From NCBI GenBank assembly GCA_035274425.1, contig DATEOC010000052.1, positions 1 to 64,000 on the forward strand: a stretch of 64,000 nt of DNA, written 5' to 3'. The first letter of the stretch is position 1. Each line of letters begins with the position of its first letter. A program made the position numbers and the translations under genes. Positions 24,651-33,929 of this stretch are shown here, piece by piece. Below the pieces are notes generated by a model, which worked only from the letters and a program-made list of their open reading frames with translations, did no database searches and was not told the DNA's origin. Source of the DNA: JADMIH01 sp035274425. Lineage in GTDB: Bacteria; Chloroflexota; Chloroflexia; QHBQ01; JADMIH01.

Positions 24651-25601
24651 ATCATATACCTCACGGAACTTCCGCACGAACCACTGGCTGAATGCGTTCA
24701 TAATGAAGGTCATCACAAACAGCGTGGCCCCCACCGCGAAGATGGTCTGGTAGGCGAGCGACCCGGCGGGAGTGTCGCCCAGGCTCACCTGCACGATGTA
24801 AGAGGTCATAGTAGCCATAGACTCGGTGGGGTTGAAGCTGAAGTTGGGGTTCTGACCTGCGGCGATAGCCACGATCATCGTTTCGCCCACTGCCCGCGAT
24901 AGCCCAAGTATCACCGAAGCCACGATGCCCGACAGTGCCGCCGGGAAGACCACCCTCACCGCCACCTCGAACCGCGTCGAGCCTAATCCATACGCCCCCT
25001 CCCGCAAAGCCATAGGCACCGAGGACATAGCATCCTCACTGAGCGAGGCTACCAGGGGCAGGATCATGATGCCCATTATGAGGCCAGCGCTGAGGGCATT
25101 GTAAGTGGAGAGGGCCGGTATGAAGTTCTTCAGGAAGGGGGTAACGACCAGCAGCGCGAAGAAGCCATACACCACCGTCGGTACCCCCGCCAGTATCTCC
25201 AACATTGGCTTGAGTATCTCGCGTGCGCGCCGCGAAGCAAACTCACTCAGGTAGACCGCAGCCAGGAGACCGAGCGGCACCGCTATGATCATTGCTATCA
25301 TCGAAGTGGTGATAGTAGCCGAAACGAGCGCCCAGATGCCAAACTTCTGGTTCTCGAAGAGGGGCGTCCACTCGGTGCTACCCAGGAACTCGAATACCGA
25401 GACGCGCTGGAAGAACTGGAATGCTTCGGTGAAGAGGGCAATCACGATGCCCCCCGTCGTCAACAGCGAAATCGCAGCCGCCCCAAAGAGGAGCGCCCGC
25501 ACTACACCCTCTCTTATATCCCGGCTCGACTTCCTACCAAGGTTATCCCTATCAGGAAAGCTCCCCGGAAAGCCCTGCGTCTTGATTACTTCCTGTGCCA
25601 T
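24648..25601 (-). CDS. pstC: Phosphate ABC transporter permease PstC
   Basis: A 317-residue permease partner of PstA with about six transmembrane helices and the EAA-type loop (REGAYGLGSTRFEVAVRVVF, about 205-225). The start at 25601 is preceded by GGAGGGG, very close to the ATG. It is separated from pstS by a 352-bp region that is almost entirely an inverted repeat, which may uncouple its expression from pstS. Confidence 0.95.
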   Translation of the reverse strand: MAQEVIKTQGFPGSFPDRDNLGRKSSRDIREGVVRALLFGAAAISLLTTGGIVIALFTEAFQFFQRVSVFEFLGSTEWTPLFENQKFGIWALVSATITTSMIAMIIAVPLGLLAAVYLSEFASRRAREILKPMLEILAGVPTVVYGFFALLVVTPFLKNFIPALSTYNALSAGLIMGIMILPLVASLSEDAMSSVPMALREGAYGLGSTRFEVAVRVVFPAALSGIVASVILGLSRAVGETMIVAIAAGQNPNFSFNPTESMATMTSYIVQVSLGDTPAGSLAYQTIFAVGATLFVMTFIMNAFSQWFVRKFREVYD

Positions 25602-25607
25602 ACCCCT

Positions 25608-25948
25608 CCAAAATTACGGATTATGGAGTTATGCTAGTTGATTGTGCGTGTCTCTCAGCCCCGGAGGGGCGGTAGAAAGTAGCCCCACGGCGTAAGCCTG
25701 GGGTTAGCTGCTCGTTTATTCCGACAAGCCCCGGAGGGGCGACAGAACAGGAAAGAGTAGCATAAGGAAAAGGCAATATGGTCTCAAGACATCACGGTAT
25801 TTCCGTTATTCTGTCGCCCCTCCGGGGCTTGCATACACGCTTCTTCCCTGATCCCCAGGCTAGCGCCGTGGGGCTACTTTCTACCGCCCCTCCGGGGCTG
25901 GCTAGTATCCCTCCATCAACTAGCATAACTCCATAATTCGTAATTGGT
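25608..25948. repeat. 340-bp imperfect inverted repeat between pstS and pstC
   Basis: Nested arms pair throughout. The outer arms are TTATGGAGTTATGCTAGTTG (25623 on) and its complement near 25916-25935. Next comes GCCCCGGAGGGGCGGTAGAA against TTCTACCGCCCCTCCGGGGC, then AGCCCCACGGCG against CGCCGTGGGGCT, and an inner GCCCCGGAGGGGCGACAGAA against its complement. The core at about 25750-25800 is unpaired. It fills the whole gap and looks like a MITE-type or compound palindromic element. Confidence 0.9.
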
Positions 25949-25953
25949 CCTAT

Positions 25954-27060
25954 CTACTTGAGATACCTATCAAGTGTCGCCCCTACTTCCGCGCCATTGG
26001 GGAAGAGCGTTCCAAGCGTGCCGTCTTTGAAACGCTTGTCAATAGCTACATACACCTCATCGGGCAGGGCTATATAGCCAACTTCCCTCGACTGGATCAA
26101 CGGCGTGAAGCTCTTGCCGAGGTAGAAGTCCACGAACGCCTTGACCTCTGCCCTTGCCGCCGCTTCCTTCTTTACGTAAAGGAAGAGTGGTCGGGATAGG
26201 GGCTGGTAGGTGCCGTCCTTCACGCTCTCAATCGATGGAGCTATGGCAGGCGCTTTATCGTCCGCCTTTACCGGCACGGCCTTGATCTTGTCGGAGTTCT
26301 CCACGACGTATGCATACCCAAAGTAGCCGAGTGAAGCGTCGTCGCCCGCGACCCCCTGCACGAGTACGTTGTCGTCCTCGCTCGCCTGGTAGTCTCCCCG
26401 GCTGGACTTGGCCTTGCCCACAACCGCCTCGGTGAAGTAGTCGAAGGTGCCGGAGTCGGTGCCCGCGCCGTACAGCTTGAGCGGCTTGTCGGGGAAGCCG
26501 GCCCTTACCTGGTTCCAATTGGTGATCTTCTCCTGCGCCTCCGGTTCCCATATCTTCTTCAGATCGGCGACGGTCAGGTAGTCTACCCAATCGTTCTTGG
26601 GGTTGACCACTACCGCCAGGCCGTCGTAGGCAACGGGCAACTCTATATATTCGATGTTCTTCGATTTGCAGGCCTCAACTTCGCTGGGCGAGATCGGGCG
26701 CGAAGCATCCTGTATGTCGGTCTCCCCCGCGCAGAACTTCTTGAAGCCACCCCCCGTGCCCGATATGCCTACGGGTATGCGCACGTTGGGAGCGTACTTG
26801 TTGAACTCCTCCGCCGCAGCCGCGGTGACAGGGTAGACCGTACTAGAACCGTCTATAACTATCTGGCCGCTGAGTCCTTTCAACTCTTCTGCGTTCGCGG
26901 GCTGCTCAACCTGCGGCGCGGCGGATATAGGCGTGCCTCCGCCCGCCGGGGTAGCAGGCGTTTGGGAAGTGCTCCCCGAGTCGCAGGCGCTCACGATTGC
27001 TAATGTCAATATACTTGCGACGACTAAAAGAGTAAGCTTCTTATTTCTGTGTGACTTCAA
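25954..27060 (-). CDS. pstS: Phosphate-binding lipoprotein PstS
   Basis: A 368-residue substrate-binding protein. The signal peptide ends in a lipobox-like AIVSAC (Cys about 26), so it is probably a membrane-anchored lipoprotein. The phosphate-binding signatures are visible: IDGSSTVYPVT, GTGGGFKKFCAGETDIQDAS, and GTDSGTFDYF. The start is a TTG at 27060 with GAGGAGG five bases upstream. It is first of the transporter genes, after the phoR terminator-like hairpin, so it may have its own promoter. The large downstream inverted repeat could stabilise its message. Confidence 0.95.
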   Translation of the reverse strand: MKSHRNKKLTLLVVASILTLAIVSACDSGSTSQTPATPAGGGTPISAAPQVEQPANAEELKGLSGQIVIDGSSTVYPVTAAAAEEFNKYAPNVRIPVGISGTGGGFKKFCAGETDIQDASRPISPSEVEACKSKNIEYIELPVAYDGLAVVVNPKNDWVDYLTVADLKKIWEPEAQEKITNWNQVRAGFPDKPLKLYGAGTDSGTFDYFTEAVVGKAKSSRGDYQASEDDNVLVQGVAGDDASLGYFGYAYVVENSDKIKAVPVKADDKAPAIAPSIESVKDGTYQPLSRPLFLYVKKEAAARAEVKAFVDFYLGKSFTPLIQSREVGYIALPDEVYVAIDKRFKDGTLGTLFPNGAEVGATLDRYLK

Positions 27061-27088
27061 TGTTTCCTCCTCTTAAATGCGCGAACGC

Positions 27089-27135
27089 AAAAGTGCCTCT
27101 CATAATGTTGCAATCACATTATGAGAGGCACTTTT
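27089..27135 (-). terminator. Hairpin terminator between phoR and pstS
   Basis: AAAAGTGCCTCTCATAATGT and ACATTATGAGAGGCACTTTT form 20-bp perfect arms with a 7-base loop. On the minus strand it follows phoR and lies just before the pstS ribosome site, so it may end the phoBR message or regulate pstS. Confidence 0.8.
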
Positions 27136-27167
27136 TATGGGAGGATTAGTGGAGTGTTAACAACTTA

Positions 27168-28982
27168 TTAACAGGCTCTCCCTTCCATGCAGGGGAGGGT
27201 GAAGTAGAAAGTGGAGCCTTCGCCGTACTCGCTCTCTGCCCAAATCTGCCCACCGTGCGCCTGCACTATATGCTTGGCGATAGCAAGGCCGAGGCCGGTG
27301 CTCCCTTCGCGCTCCCGCCCCTCACGTACACCTGTGCGCGCCTTGTCCACTTTGTAAAATCGCTCGAATATACGAGGCAAATCGTCGGGTGGGATGCCAG
27401 GACCTGTATCCGCGACGCTTAGACGGAGCCACCCATCGTCACCCTCTTCTGCCTTAAGCTTCACCCGTCCACCTGGGTGGTTGAACTTGATAGCATTGTG
27501 CAAAAGGTTGACCAGCACCTGCTCTACGCGGGCAGGATCGGCATACGCCGGCTGTAAACCGGGTGCGGCCTCCACGTCGAGGGTTATATTCGCACGCTCG
27601 GCCTGGGCACGCAGCCTCCCAGCGGCGCTCTCCAGAAGCTCCGGCAGGTCAATCGCCTTACGCTCCAGGGGCACTTGCCCCGATTCGATCCTCGATAACT
27701 CCAACAACTCGCGCACCAATTGGGTAAGGCCGTCCACCTCCACATCTATGCGACGCAGGAAGTCTTGTGTTGCCTCCGGGTCGTCCTTCACGGAGATCAC
27801 GAGCGTATCCACCAAGAGTTTTATGGAAGCAAGAGGGGTACGAAGCTCGTGGCCGATGTTCGCTACAAAATCGCGCCTTGCGCGCTCCAGTCTGTTTAGC
27901 TCGGTCACATCTTGCATGACCACCAATCCCATAGGACCTGCCTCGCCAGGTACAGCAGTCACCATGGCGGCTAGCTTACGCTTCCCCGCCTCTACTTCCA
28001 GCCTCTGCCTCCCTACCTCCTCAGAGAGCACACCTCGCAATGCGTTGTGAAGCTCGTGGCTGTGCGTTACCTCTATAAGTGAACGGCCAGTGATCCTCTC
28101 AGGCGTGATCTCAAACAACTGGCACGCCGCATCGTTCGCCCCCACTATATGGCCCTGGGCGTCCGTAATAAGGATCCCGTCATGCATGTGCGCCAGCACC
28201 GCCGCCATCTGGTTGCGCTCGGAGGTGCGCTGCTCGATGGTGCTACCGAGCCGGTCAGCCATCGCGTTGAACTCACGCCCGAGGCCGCCGATTTCGCCCC
28301 CTGTATGTGCCGCACGCGCCGACAGGTCCCCCTTCCCAAAACGGTGCGCCACAGCGCGCAGCCCTGTGAGCGGCCCAACTATAGAGCGAGCCAGTATCAC
28401 CCCCAGCAGCGCGGCGATGAGGCTTACGAATAGCGCGGCGATGAGCAGGTTACGCCACAAAACGTCGTGCGCCTGCTCCACCGATGTGAGCGGGTATGCC
28501 ACGCGAGCCACGCCCACAACTTTACCAGGCTCCGAAGGGTCGCTAACAGCCATAGCTACATAGAGCAAGCGGCGATTGACTGTCGCGCTGAGGCGGCTAT
28601 CCATGCCCAGGGTTGCCGGGTGTGATAACGCCTGCACGACTTCGGGCCGCCCGGCATGGTTTTCCATACCCGGTAGGTCAGCCAAAACCTCGTCGGAGTC
28701 TCCCACCACTATACCGTCCGGCCTTATGAGTGTCACCCTGGTCGCGAAAAGGGCAGCCATGCCATGCGCAAGTTGGCTGGTCTCTGTAATTGGCGCTGAG
28801 GCTGCGAAAAGGGGAGCGGCGCTGTGGGCCACGGCGCGTGCCTGGTCAACGAGGCGGGCACGCAGGGCCTCCTCCTCCCGCCTCTCGAACTCCCCTCCGA
28901 GCAATACCGCCAGGATGCCGCCCGCTATGAGCACCAGCACAGTGTAGCTTAGCGCGATACGTGTCCAGGTGCGGGAGAGCAT
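27168..28982 (-). CDS. phoR: Phosphate-regulon sensor histidine kinase PhoR
   Basis: A 604-residue membrane kinase. There are two transmembrane segments (about 9-28 and 182-203) around an extracytoplasmic sensor, a HAMP domain, a PAS domain (about 255-350), an H-box with the phospho-acceptor (ANIGHELRTPLASIK), and a catalytic domain with N-box (LVNLLHNAIKF), G1 (VADTGPGIPP) and G2 (STGLGLAIAK). It should phosphorylate PhoB when phosphate is scarce, under PhoU/Pst control. The start lies eight bases after the phoB stop, so the two are cotranscribed. Its full periplasmic-type sensor loop is longer than that of E. coli PhoR and resembles Gram-positive PhoR. Confidence 0.93.
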   Translation of the reverse strand: MLSRTWTRIALSYTVLVLIAGGILAVLLGGEFERREEEALRARLVDQARAVAHSAAPLFAASAPITETSQLAHGMAALFATRVTLIRPDGIVVGDSDEVLADLPGMENHAGRPEVVQALSHPATLGMDSRLSATVNRRLLYVAMAVSDPSEPGKVVGVARVAYPLTSVEQAHDVLWRNLLIAALFVSLIAALLGVILARSIVGPLTGLRAVAHRFGKGDLSARAAHTGGEIGGLGREFNAMADRLGSTIEQRTSERNQMAAVLAHMHDGILITDAQGHIVGANDAACQLFEITPERITGRSLIEVTHSHELHNALRGVLSEEVGRQRLEVEAGKRKLAAMVTAVPGEAGPMGLVVMQDVTELNRLERARRDFVANIGHELRTPLASIKLLVDTLVISVKDDPEATQDFLRRIDVEVDGLTQLVRELLELSRIESGQVPLERKAIDLPELLESAAGRLRAQAERANITLDVEAAPGLQPAYADPARVEQVLVNLLHNAIKFNHPGGRVKLKAEEGDDGWLRLSVADTGPGIPPDDLPRIFERFYKVDKARTGVREGREREGSTGLGLAIAKHIVQAHGGQIWAESEYGEGSTFYFTLPCMEGRAC

Positions 28983-28990
28983 GGTGGCCT

Positions 28991-29770
28991 TTATCGTGCG
29001 CCCTGTGGCGTCACGGTGACAGGCTGGTTGAACCTGTAGCCGATGCCATACACGGTCTGGATGAGCTGCGGCTTAGATGGGTCGCGCTCCAGCTTCGCGC
29101 GCAGCCAGCGCACGTGTACATCAACCGTCCGGCTGCCTCCGATGAAATCAAACCCCCACACGCTATCTAGAAGCGACTCACGTGAGAAGACGTGCATCGG
29201 GTGGGCAGCCAGAAAGGCGAGTAGGTCGAACTCCTTAGGCTTCAACTCTACCGGGATTCCCTGCCTCGTCACTGTGCGCCGCGACGGGTTTATCACCAGG
29301 TCGCCCGCTACCAGTTCACCCTGCGCCTCTTCCGTCGAAGGACTCGCGTGCTTTTGCGCCTCGGCGCGTACCATCTCGGCCCGGCGCAGCATCGCGCCTA
29401 CCCGCGCCAATAGCTCTCGCAGGCCGAAGGGCTTGGTCAGGTAATCGTCCGCGCCAAGCTCCAGGCCGAGCACCTTATCGATCTCCTCCTCGCAGGCGGA
29501 GAGCATCAGGATAGGCACAGTAAGCTCCCTGCGGACCACCCGGCATACGTCGAAGCCACTCATGCCGGGAAGCATAATGTCGAGGATGATCAGGTCGGGG
29601 CGCTCCGAGTAAGCAAGGCGTATAGCCTCGTTCCCTTCGGCGGCAACAAGCACGCGGTAGCCCTGGCGGCGCAGGTTATACTCCAGCATGTCGCGTAGCG
29701 TCTTCTCGTCGTCCACAACGAGGATAGTGGGGCGCTCCTGGGCGTCAGGGGGAGGTAGGCTCACGACCAT
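28991..29770 (-). CDS. phoB: Response regulator PhoB
   Basis: A 259-residue OmpR/PhoB-class regulator. The receiver domain has the acidic pair (VVDDEKT), phospho-acceptor Asp (LIILDIMLPGMSG) and conserved Lys (YLTKPFG). A winged-helix DNA-binding domain follows (KPKEFDLLAFLAAHP; SRTVDVHVRWLRAKL). The N-terminus carries about ten extra residues before the receiver. It is first in the operon and divergent from the GGDEF gene at 30030. The 259-bp gap between them contains no clear direct-repeat Pho box. Confidence 0.92.
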   Translation of the reverse strand: MVVSLPPPDAQERPTILVVDDEKTLRDMLEYNLRRQGYRVLVAAEGNEAIRLAYSERPDLIILDIMLPGMSGFDVCRVVRRELTVPILMLSACEEEIDKVLGLELGADDYLTKPFGLRELLARVGAMLRRAEMVRAEAQKHASPSTEEAQGELVAGDLVINPSRRTVTRQGIPVELKPKEFDLLAFLAAHPMHVFSRESLLDSVWGFDFIGGSRTVDVHVRWLRAKLERDPSKPQLIQTVYGIGYRFNQPVTVTPQGAR

Positions 29771-30029
29771 TCGTTGCCACCCATCTTAAGTCGTCTCTTC
29801 ATCGCTCCTATTGTACTACGAGAAGGAAGGCAAGCAACGCGCAACCCAAAATGTAGCTATATCTCGGCATCAATACAGACTTGGTACTAATGGCGCTTTT
29901 CATCGGGACTTTGGTCTATAGCCTCGCAAGGAGGTTGCCTATATAATTTAGATTAGGACCATTGTACTTCTATAACTCTTTCCATCCTATTCATTCTCGC
30001 TGTTCTTATGACACGGGGAGGCTCGCAAC

Positions 30030-32027
30030 GTGCTCCGGCCTAAACCAGAATCTACCGCAGGACTTAATAGCTATTCGCCAAGACTGACACACCCCTATTC
30101 CCGCGGGAACAATACCATCAAGCTCCTGGATAATAATCTTGATACGGCAGAGCAGGCTTCTCCACTCAGCGATGCCTCGTTTCGTGCTATCTTCGAGATC
30201 GCGCCGAACCCTATGGGAGTGGTTGAGTTGCTCGAAGATGACATACTGCATTTGGCGGATAACGCAGCAGCCGGGCAACTCTTCAACCACAGCCCCCAGT
30301 GGATGCTAAGGAAGCGTGCAACAGAGATCGGCATACCTTCTGATGCGGTTTGCCAATGGCTCGGCCATTATCGCAAAAGTAAAAGCACCGGCCTGCCACA
30401 GCGCTTTGAATATGCGCACCAGACTGCAACGCTCCGCGTGCTCCTTCTCGTGACTGTATGCCACATTGGCAACTCCCCTACCGGTAGACCCCGCTTCTCT
30501 TACGTAGCGGAAGATGTGACCAGTAGCAGACGGACGCAAGCTGCCCTTCAATGGAGAGTGCACCAATACGAGGAGTTGCACGCGGATGCCGAGCGTCATC
30601 AGCGAGAGCTTGCCCTGCGTGACAAAGTCCGAACGGCAGTAATGCAGGAGTTAGACCCCTCAGCAGTTATCCGCACCGTTGTTGAGAGCATCGCTGAAAT
30701 ATTAGGCTATACGCACGTAGGCATCTACCTCGTAAGAGGCCGGATGCTGGAGCTACAGCATCATGTTGGGTACGACGACGTAATCACCCATATACCTTTG
30801 AACCGGGGCATCATGGGCAAGGTAGCTCGCACAGGGAAATCTATTCTCCTTGAGGATGTCAGTAAGGAGCCAACGTTCATATCGGCAACGAACGACGTAG
30901 TTTCTGAAATCTGCGTGCCCCTCTTCGAGGGTGAGAAGGTAGCGGGCATCCTGAATGTTGAAAGCACTGGGGGCCTGAGGCTCACCAGGGATGACCTGGA
31001 AACAATCATCGCCATGAGCGAGTTCATCAGTATCGCCCTGGGTCGGGCCAGGCTTTACGCCGAAATGAAAGAGAGTAAAGAGCGCTTCCAGGCTTTTATG
31101 AATAACAGCCCCGCGCTCGCCTTTATCAAGGACGCCGAGGGGAAGTATGTTTACGTCAATGAGCCTTTTGAGCGCGCTTTTGGCCTGAGTGCCTCGGACC
31201 TGATAGGCAAGAATAATACGTGTTGGCTCCCTGAAAAGCTAGCCATGCATATCCAACAGCACGACCAGGTTGTGCTATCCACAGGCACCATCATCGAAGT
31301 CACGGAAACCATCCCTACAGCCAACGGGGTACCCCATGACTGGCTGGTATATAAGTTCCCTATCAGTGATGCCGGCGGGCAGCAACTGGTGGGGAGCGTA
31401 GCTATCGATATTACCGTGAGAAAGCAGGCCGAAGATGAGCTTCACCAGCTCGCCATCCGCGATGAGCTTACCGGACTGTACAATCGCCGCGAGATGCGCC
31501 GCCTCATAGAGGAAGCCGCCGAACGCTTCCAAACGTACGGCCATTCCGCTGCTCTCATAATGCTGGATATAGACCACTTCAAGTTAGTGAACGATAATTA
31601 CGGGCATAAGGTAGGTGACAGGGTCCTACAGTGGCTTGCGCAGATGCTACACACGCAGATAAACCGGCTCCATTCCCTGGCACGTTATGGCGGTGAGGAA
31701 TTAGCGATCATCCTGCCCGATACGACCGAAAGCGAGGCCCTCGCGATAGCGGAGTACATCCGCGAGGCAATCGCAGCCCACCCGTACAGGCTAAGCAGGA
31801 GCAGTGACCGGATGCTAGGAATCCCTCTGACTGTGAGCCTGGGTGTGGCCGCCCTGTCAGGGGACATTGACTGCGAAGATGCTCTAATCGCTGCCGCTGA
31901 TGCAGCCCTTTATGAGGCCAAGCGCCAAGGCCGCAACCGTGCCGTCCTCTTCGACAGTGAGGGGCCAACAACCATGACTTTCCTCACCAGCGGTCCCCTC
32001 AGGAGTGACCTCCTCCCAGGGCATTAG
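30030..32027 (+). CDS. PAS-GAF-PAS-GGDEF signalling protein (probable diguanylate cyclase)
   Basis: The 665-residue protein begins at GTG 30030 behind GGGGAGG. Domains in order: a weak N-terminal PAS-like region (about 45-165), a GAF domain (about 195-340, GIMGKVARTGKSILLEDVSK), a PAS domain (about 350-465, NSPALAFIKDAEGKYVYVNE) and a GGDEF domain (about 475-640) with active-site motif GGEEL and LTGLYNRREM. GGEEL is compatible with cyclic-di-GMP synthesis. The RxxD inhibitory site is not evident before it. No EAL domain and no transmembrane segment are seen, so it is likely a soluble sensor. It is divergent from phoB, which hints at, but does not prove, a phosphate link. Confidence 0.9.
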   Translation: MLRPKPESTAGLNSYSPRLTHPYSRGNNTIKLLDNNLDTAEQASPLSDASFRAIFEIAPNPMGVVELLEDDILHLADNAAAGQLFNHSPQWMLRKRATEIGIPSDAVCQWLGHYRKSKSTGLPQRFEYAHQTATLRVLLLVTVCHIGNSPTGRPRFSYVAEDVTSSRRTQAALQWRVHQYEELHADAERHQRELALRDKVRTAVMQELDPSAVIRTVVESIAEILGYTHVGIYLVRGRMLELQHHVGYDDVITHIPLNRGIMGKVARTGKSILLEDVSKEPTFISATNDVVSEICVPLFEGEKVAGILNVESTGGLRLTRDDLETIIAMSEFISIALGRARLYAEMKESKERFQAFMNNSPALAFIKDAEGKYVYVNEPFERAFGLSASDLIGKNNTCWLPEKLAMHIQQHDQVVLSTGTIIEVTETIPTANGVPHDWLVYKFPISDAGGQQLVGSVAIDITVRKQAEDELHQLAIRDELTGLYNRREMRRLIEEAAERFQTYGHSAALIMLDIDHFKLVNDNYGHKVGDRVLQWLAQMLHTQINRLHSLARYGGEELAIILPDTTESEALAIAEYIREAIAAHPYRLSRSSDRMLGIPLTVSLGVAALSGDIDCEDALIAAADAALYEAKRQGRNRAVLFDSEGPTTMTFLTSGPLRSDLLPGH

Positions 32028-32093
32028 TGCTAGCTGGGCTTGCAAGCGTTTGTTGCAATAAAGTAGTTCAAGTAGTATTGGCGCTGCCTGACA

Positions 32094-33689
32094 TCAAGGT
32101 GTTTGGGGCAGATGCGGCTTAACTGTGTACTCAGCTGTATAGTCTGAAGAGGTCAGTTCTATCGAGAAACTATCTTCAGATGAAGAAGCACTGTCTAACT
32201 CGAATATATATGTTATCCCAGATGGAGGTACAGGAAGTCCATGTAAGACCATTACTTCACCTATTTGATCTGGCATCATTGCCCGGCATTGTACGCCTGC
32301 TTCGGTGCTGAGAAAGACCTCGCGACTCCTCGCTGCCTCATTACCAGTTTGAAGGCTTATCCTCCCTTTATCAGTACTAGTGAGGTATTTGAAGGCACAT
32401 GAACCTACGAAATCAGCCGAATTTATTGTGGGGACGGCTATTGGCACACGGACAGGTAGTGGTAGGGAAGCAGAGATCGTTAGGGGAAAAGTCCTTGATA
32501 CAAGAACAGTTATCGGTAGTGGAGCAAACATTGTCAAGGGAAAAGTCGTTGATAGAGGGTAAGTCACTGATGGAACAACACGGGATACTGATGGAACTGT
32601 AGGAGTAACCTTCGGTTTCGTATTGAATACACCAAAGAGCATACTAAGAAAGAGCACGACGAAGAGCGTACTGAGAAAGACCACGCTAAAACCCCGCAGC
32701 ATCGGTGGTGCTACGTCCTTGATCTCACGGCCTATCTTTTTAATAGCGCCAACAGACCTCGAAGAAAGCTCAACGTGCAGTTCAGCAAGCGTATCTGGAG
32801 CTTTCCGTAGTTTGGCAACAGGCCGCGTAGTGTTCTTGTGCGAGCGTGTAATACGGCGAACGGCAGGTTTACTAACAACATGCTCATCAACAGGTTCATT
32901 AACGTCAGGCCCTGTCTTAGAGTGTGAAGACGCGCGCAATATTACGTGCCCCGCTTGCACTCCCCCTCGTACAGGGGAGGGCAGCCGTTCGCGTTCAAGA
33001 CCCCAAACAATGTGGCTCCATAGGCTCGATTCCTCGATATCTCTACTGGTGCGCCACCAATCTAATATGTAGTAAGTGAAAGCTCCATGGCCCAGGTGCT
33101 CTAGCTCGCGAGCGAGTTGATCACCTCCGCAAGCTGCCAATACTACGCTAGCCTGTGCTCTGCTAAACGTACGGCTGGCAATGTCCCTGAAGTCTCTGGC
33201 TGCTCTATCGTTACTATGAGTTAGACCAGTTCCACGAACACCGACGGTATAACCGCTGTGGCAGCAGTCGAACAAGGTCAATGCTCTATTTACCTTCTTT
33301 AGATGGCGCTCTACCACATCTTGCAAAGGTATAGCCGTTGTAGGCATATCTTGAGGATCCCCGTTCGCAGGCAAGAGATAAGCCATCTGCGCATCGTCTG
33401 GATCAACATCCCCATGCCCTGCGAAGTAGACCAATAGGAAGCCATCTGACTCGATAGCAGCAAGCTTCTGCTTTCGCAAAGTTGCAATAATTGCCTCACG
33501 CGTAGCCATCGGCCCGGTTAGAGATTCCACTATATAACCACTCTCTTCCAGTACTGAGGCCATGTCATGGGCATCGGCTTCGGCATACCGCAATGGATTC
33601 AGTCCCGCGCGGGAGCTTACCGCAGCCGACACGCTCGCTGGGAATTTGGTGTAGTTAATGCCGATAACGACAGCACGGTTTGCGGACAT
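32094..33689 (-). CDS. Caspase-like protease (orthocaspase) with membrane anchor
   Basis: A 531-residue protein. Residues 1-265 form a peptidase C14-like fold with the catalytic pair in sight: His92 in YFAGHGD and Cys143 in LFDCCHSG. A basic linker follows (about 270-330), then one transmembrane segment (VVFLSTLFVVLFLSMLFGVF, about 335-354), a Pro/Thr/Val-rich stalk (about 360-425) and a C-terminal beta-rich domain of about 100 residues. By family knowledge, bacterial orthocaspases cleave after Arg/Lys and may act in stress or cell death. Here the protease would face the cytoplasm and the beta domain the outside, so it may couple an external signal to proteolysis. No clear ribosome site is present. 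Confidence 0.88.
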   Translation of the reverse strand: MSANRAVVIGINYTKFPASVSAAVSSRAGLNPLRYAEADAHDMASVLEESGYIVESLTGPMATREAIIATLRKQKLAAIESDGFLLVYFAGHGDVDPDDAQMAYLLPANGDPQDMPTTAIPLQDVVERHLKKVNRALTLFDCCHSGYTVGVRGTGLTHSNDRAARDFRDIASRTFSRAQASVVLAACGGDQLARELEHLGHGAFTYYILDWWRTSRDIEESSLWSHIVWGLERERLPSPVRGGVQAGHVILRASSHSKTGPDVNEPVDEHVVSKPAVRRITRSHKNTTRPVAKLRKAPDTLAELHVELSSRSVGAIKKIGREIKDVAPPMLRGFSVVFLSTLFVVLFLSMLFGVFNTKPKVTPTVPSVSRVVPSVTYPLSTTFPLTMFAPLPITVLVSRTFPLTISASLPLPVRVPIAVPTINSADFVGSCAFKYLTSTDKGRISLQTGNEAARSREVFLSTEAGVQCRAMMPDQIGEVMVLHGLPVPPSGITYIFELDSASSSEDSFSIELTSSDYTAEYTVKPHLPQTP

Positions 33690-33834
33690 TGGGTGCTTCT
33701 ATAGCGACTCGGTCATTTATGTGGAAGGTAACGAGTTAGTCAGCTTTCGGGGGTAAATATACCGCTCCTACATATAAGAAGAGACCATGCAGCAAACGAT
33801 AGTAATGCAATTATAGCATATCGTGTATAGACCC

Positions 33835-33863
33835 TTGACATCCACTTTCATCCCTGCTATACT
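33835..33863 (+). promoter_or_regulatory. Consensus sigma-70-type promoter of the Nramp gene
   Basis: TTGACA (33835-33840) and TATACT (33858-33863) are separated by 17 bp, a near-perfect housekeeping promoter. The predicted start, around 33870, places the palindrome at 33873-33890 at the beginning of the transcript. Confidence 0.85.
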
Positions 33864-33872
33864 CGTCACAAG

Positions 33873-33890
33873 ATTTAGGCTAGCCTAAAT
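33873..33890 (+). promoter_or_regulatory. DtxR/MntR-like operator
   Basis: ATTTAGGCTAGCCTAAAT is a perfect 18-bp palindrome of the TTAGGCTAGCCTAA type bound by DtxR/IdeR/MntR-family metal repressors. It lies just downstream of a consensus promoter and upstream of a Mn/Fe transporter gene, so metal repression of the operon is very plausible. Confidence 0.82.
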
Positions 33891-33929
33891 CGCGATCTAG
33901 CCTTTGCTATCGTGATGAGATACAAATAG

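Noticed and set aside
32380..32602. Plus-strand frames opposite the caspase stalk region
   Set aside because: They mirror the Pro/Thr/Val low-complexity stalk of the minus-strand gene.
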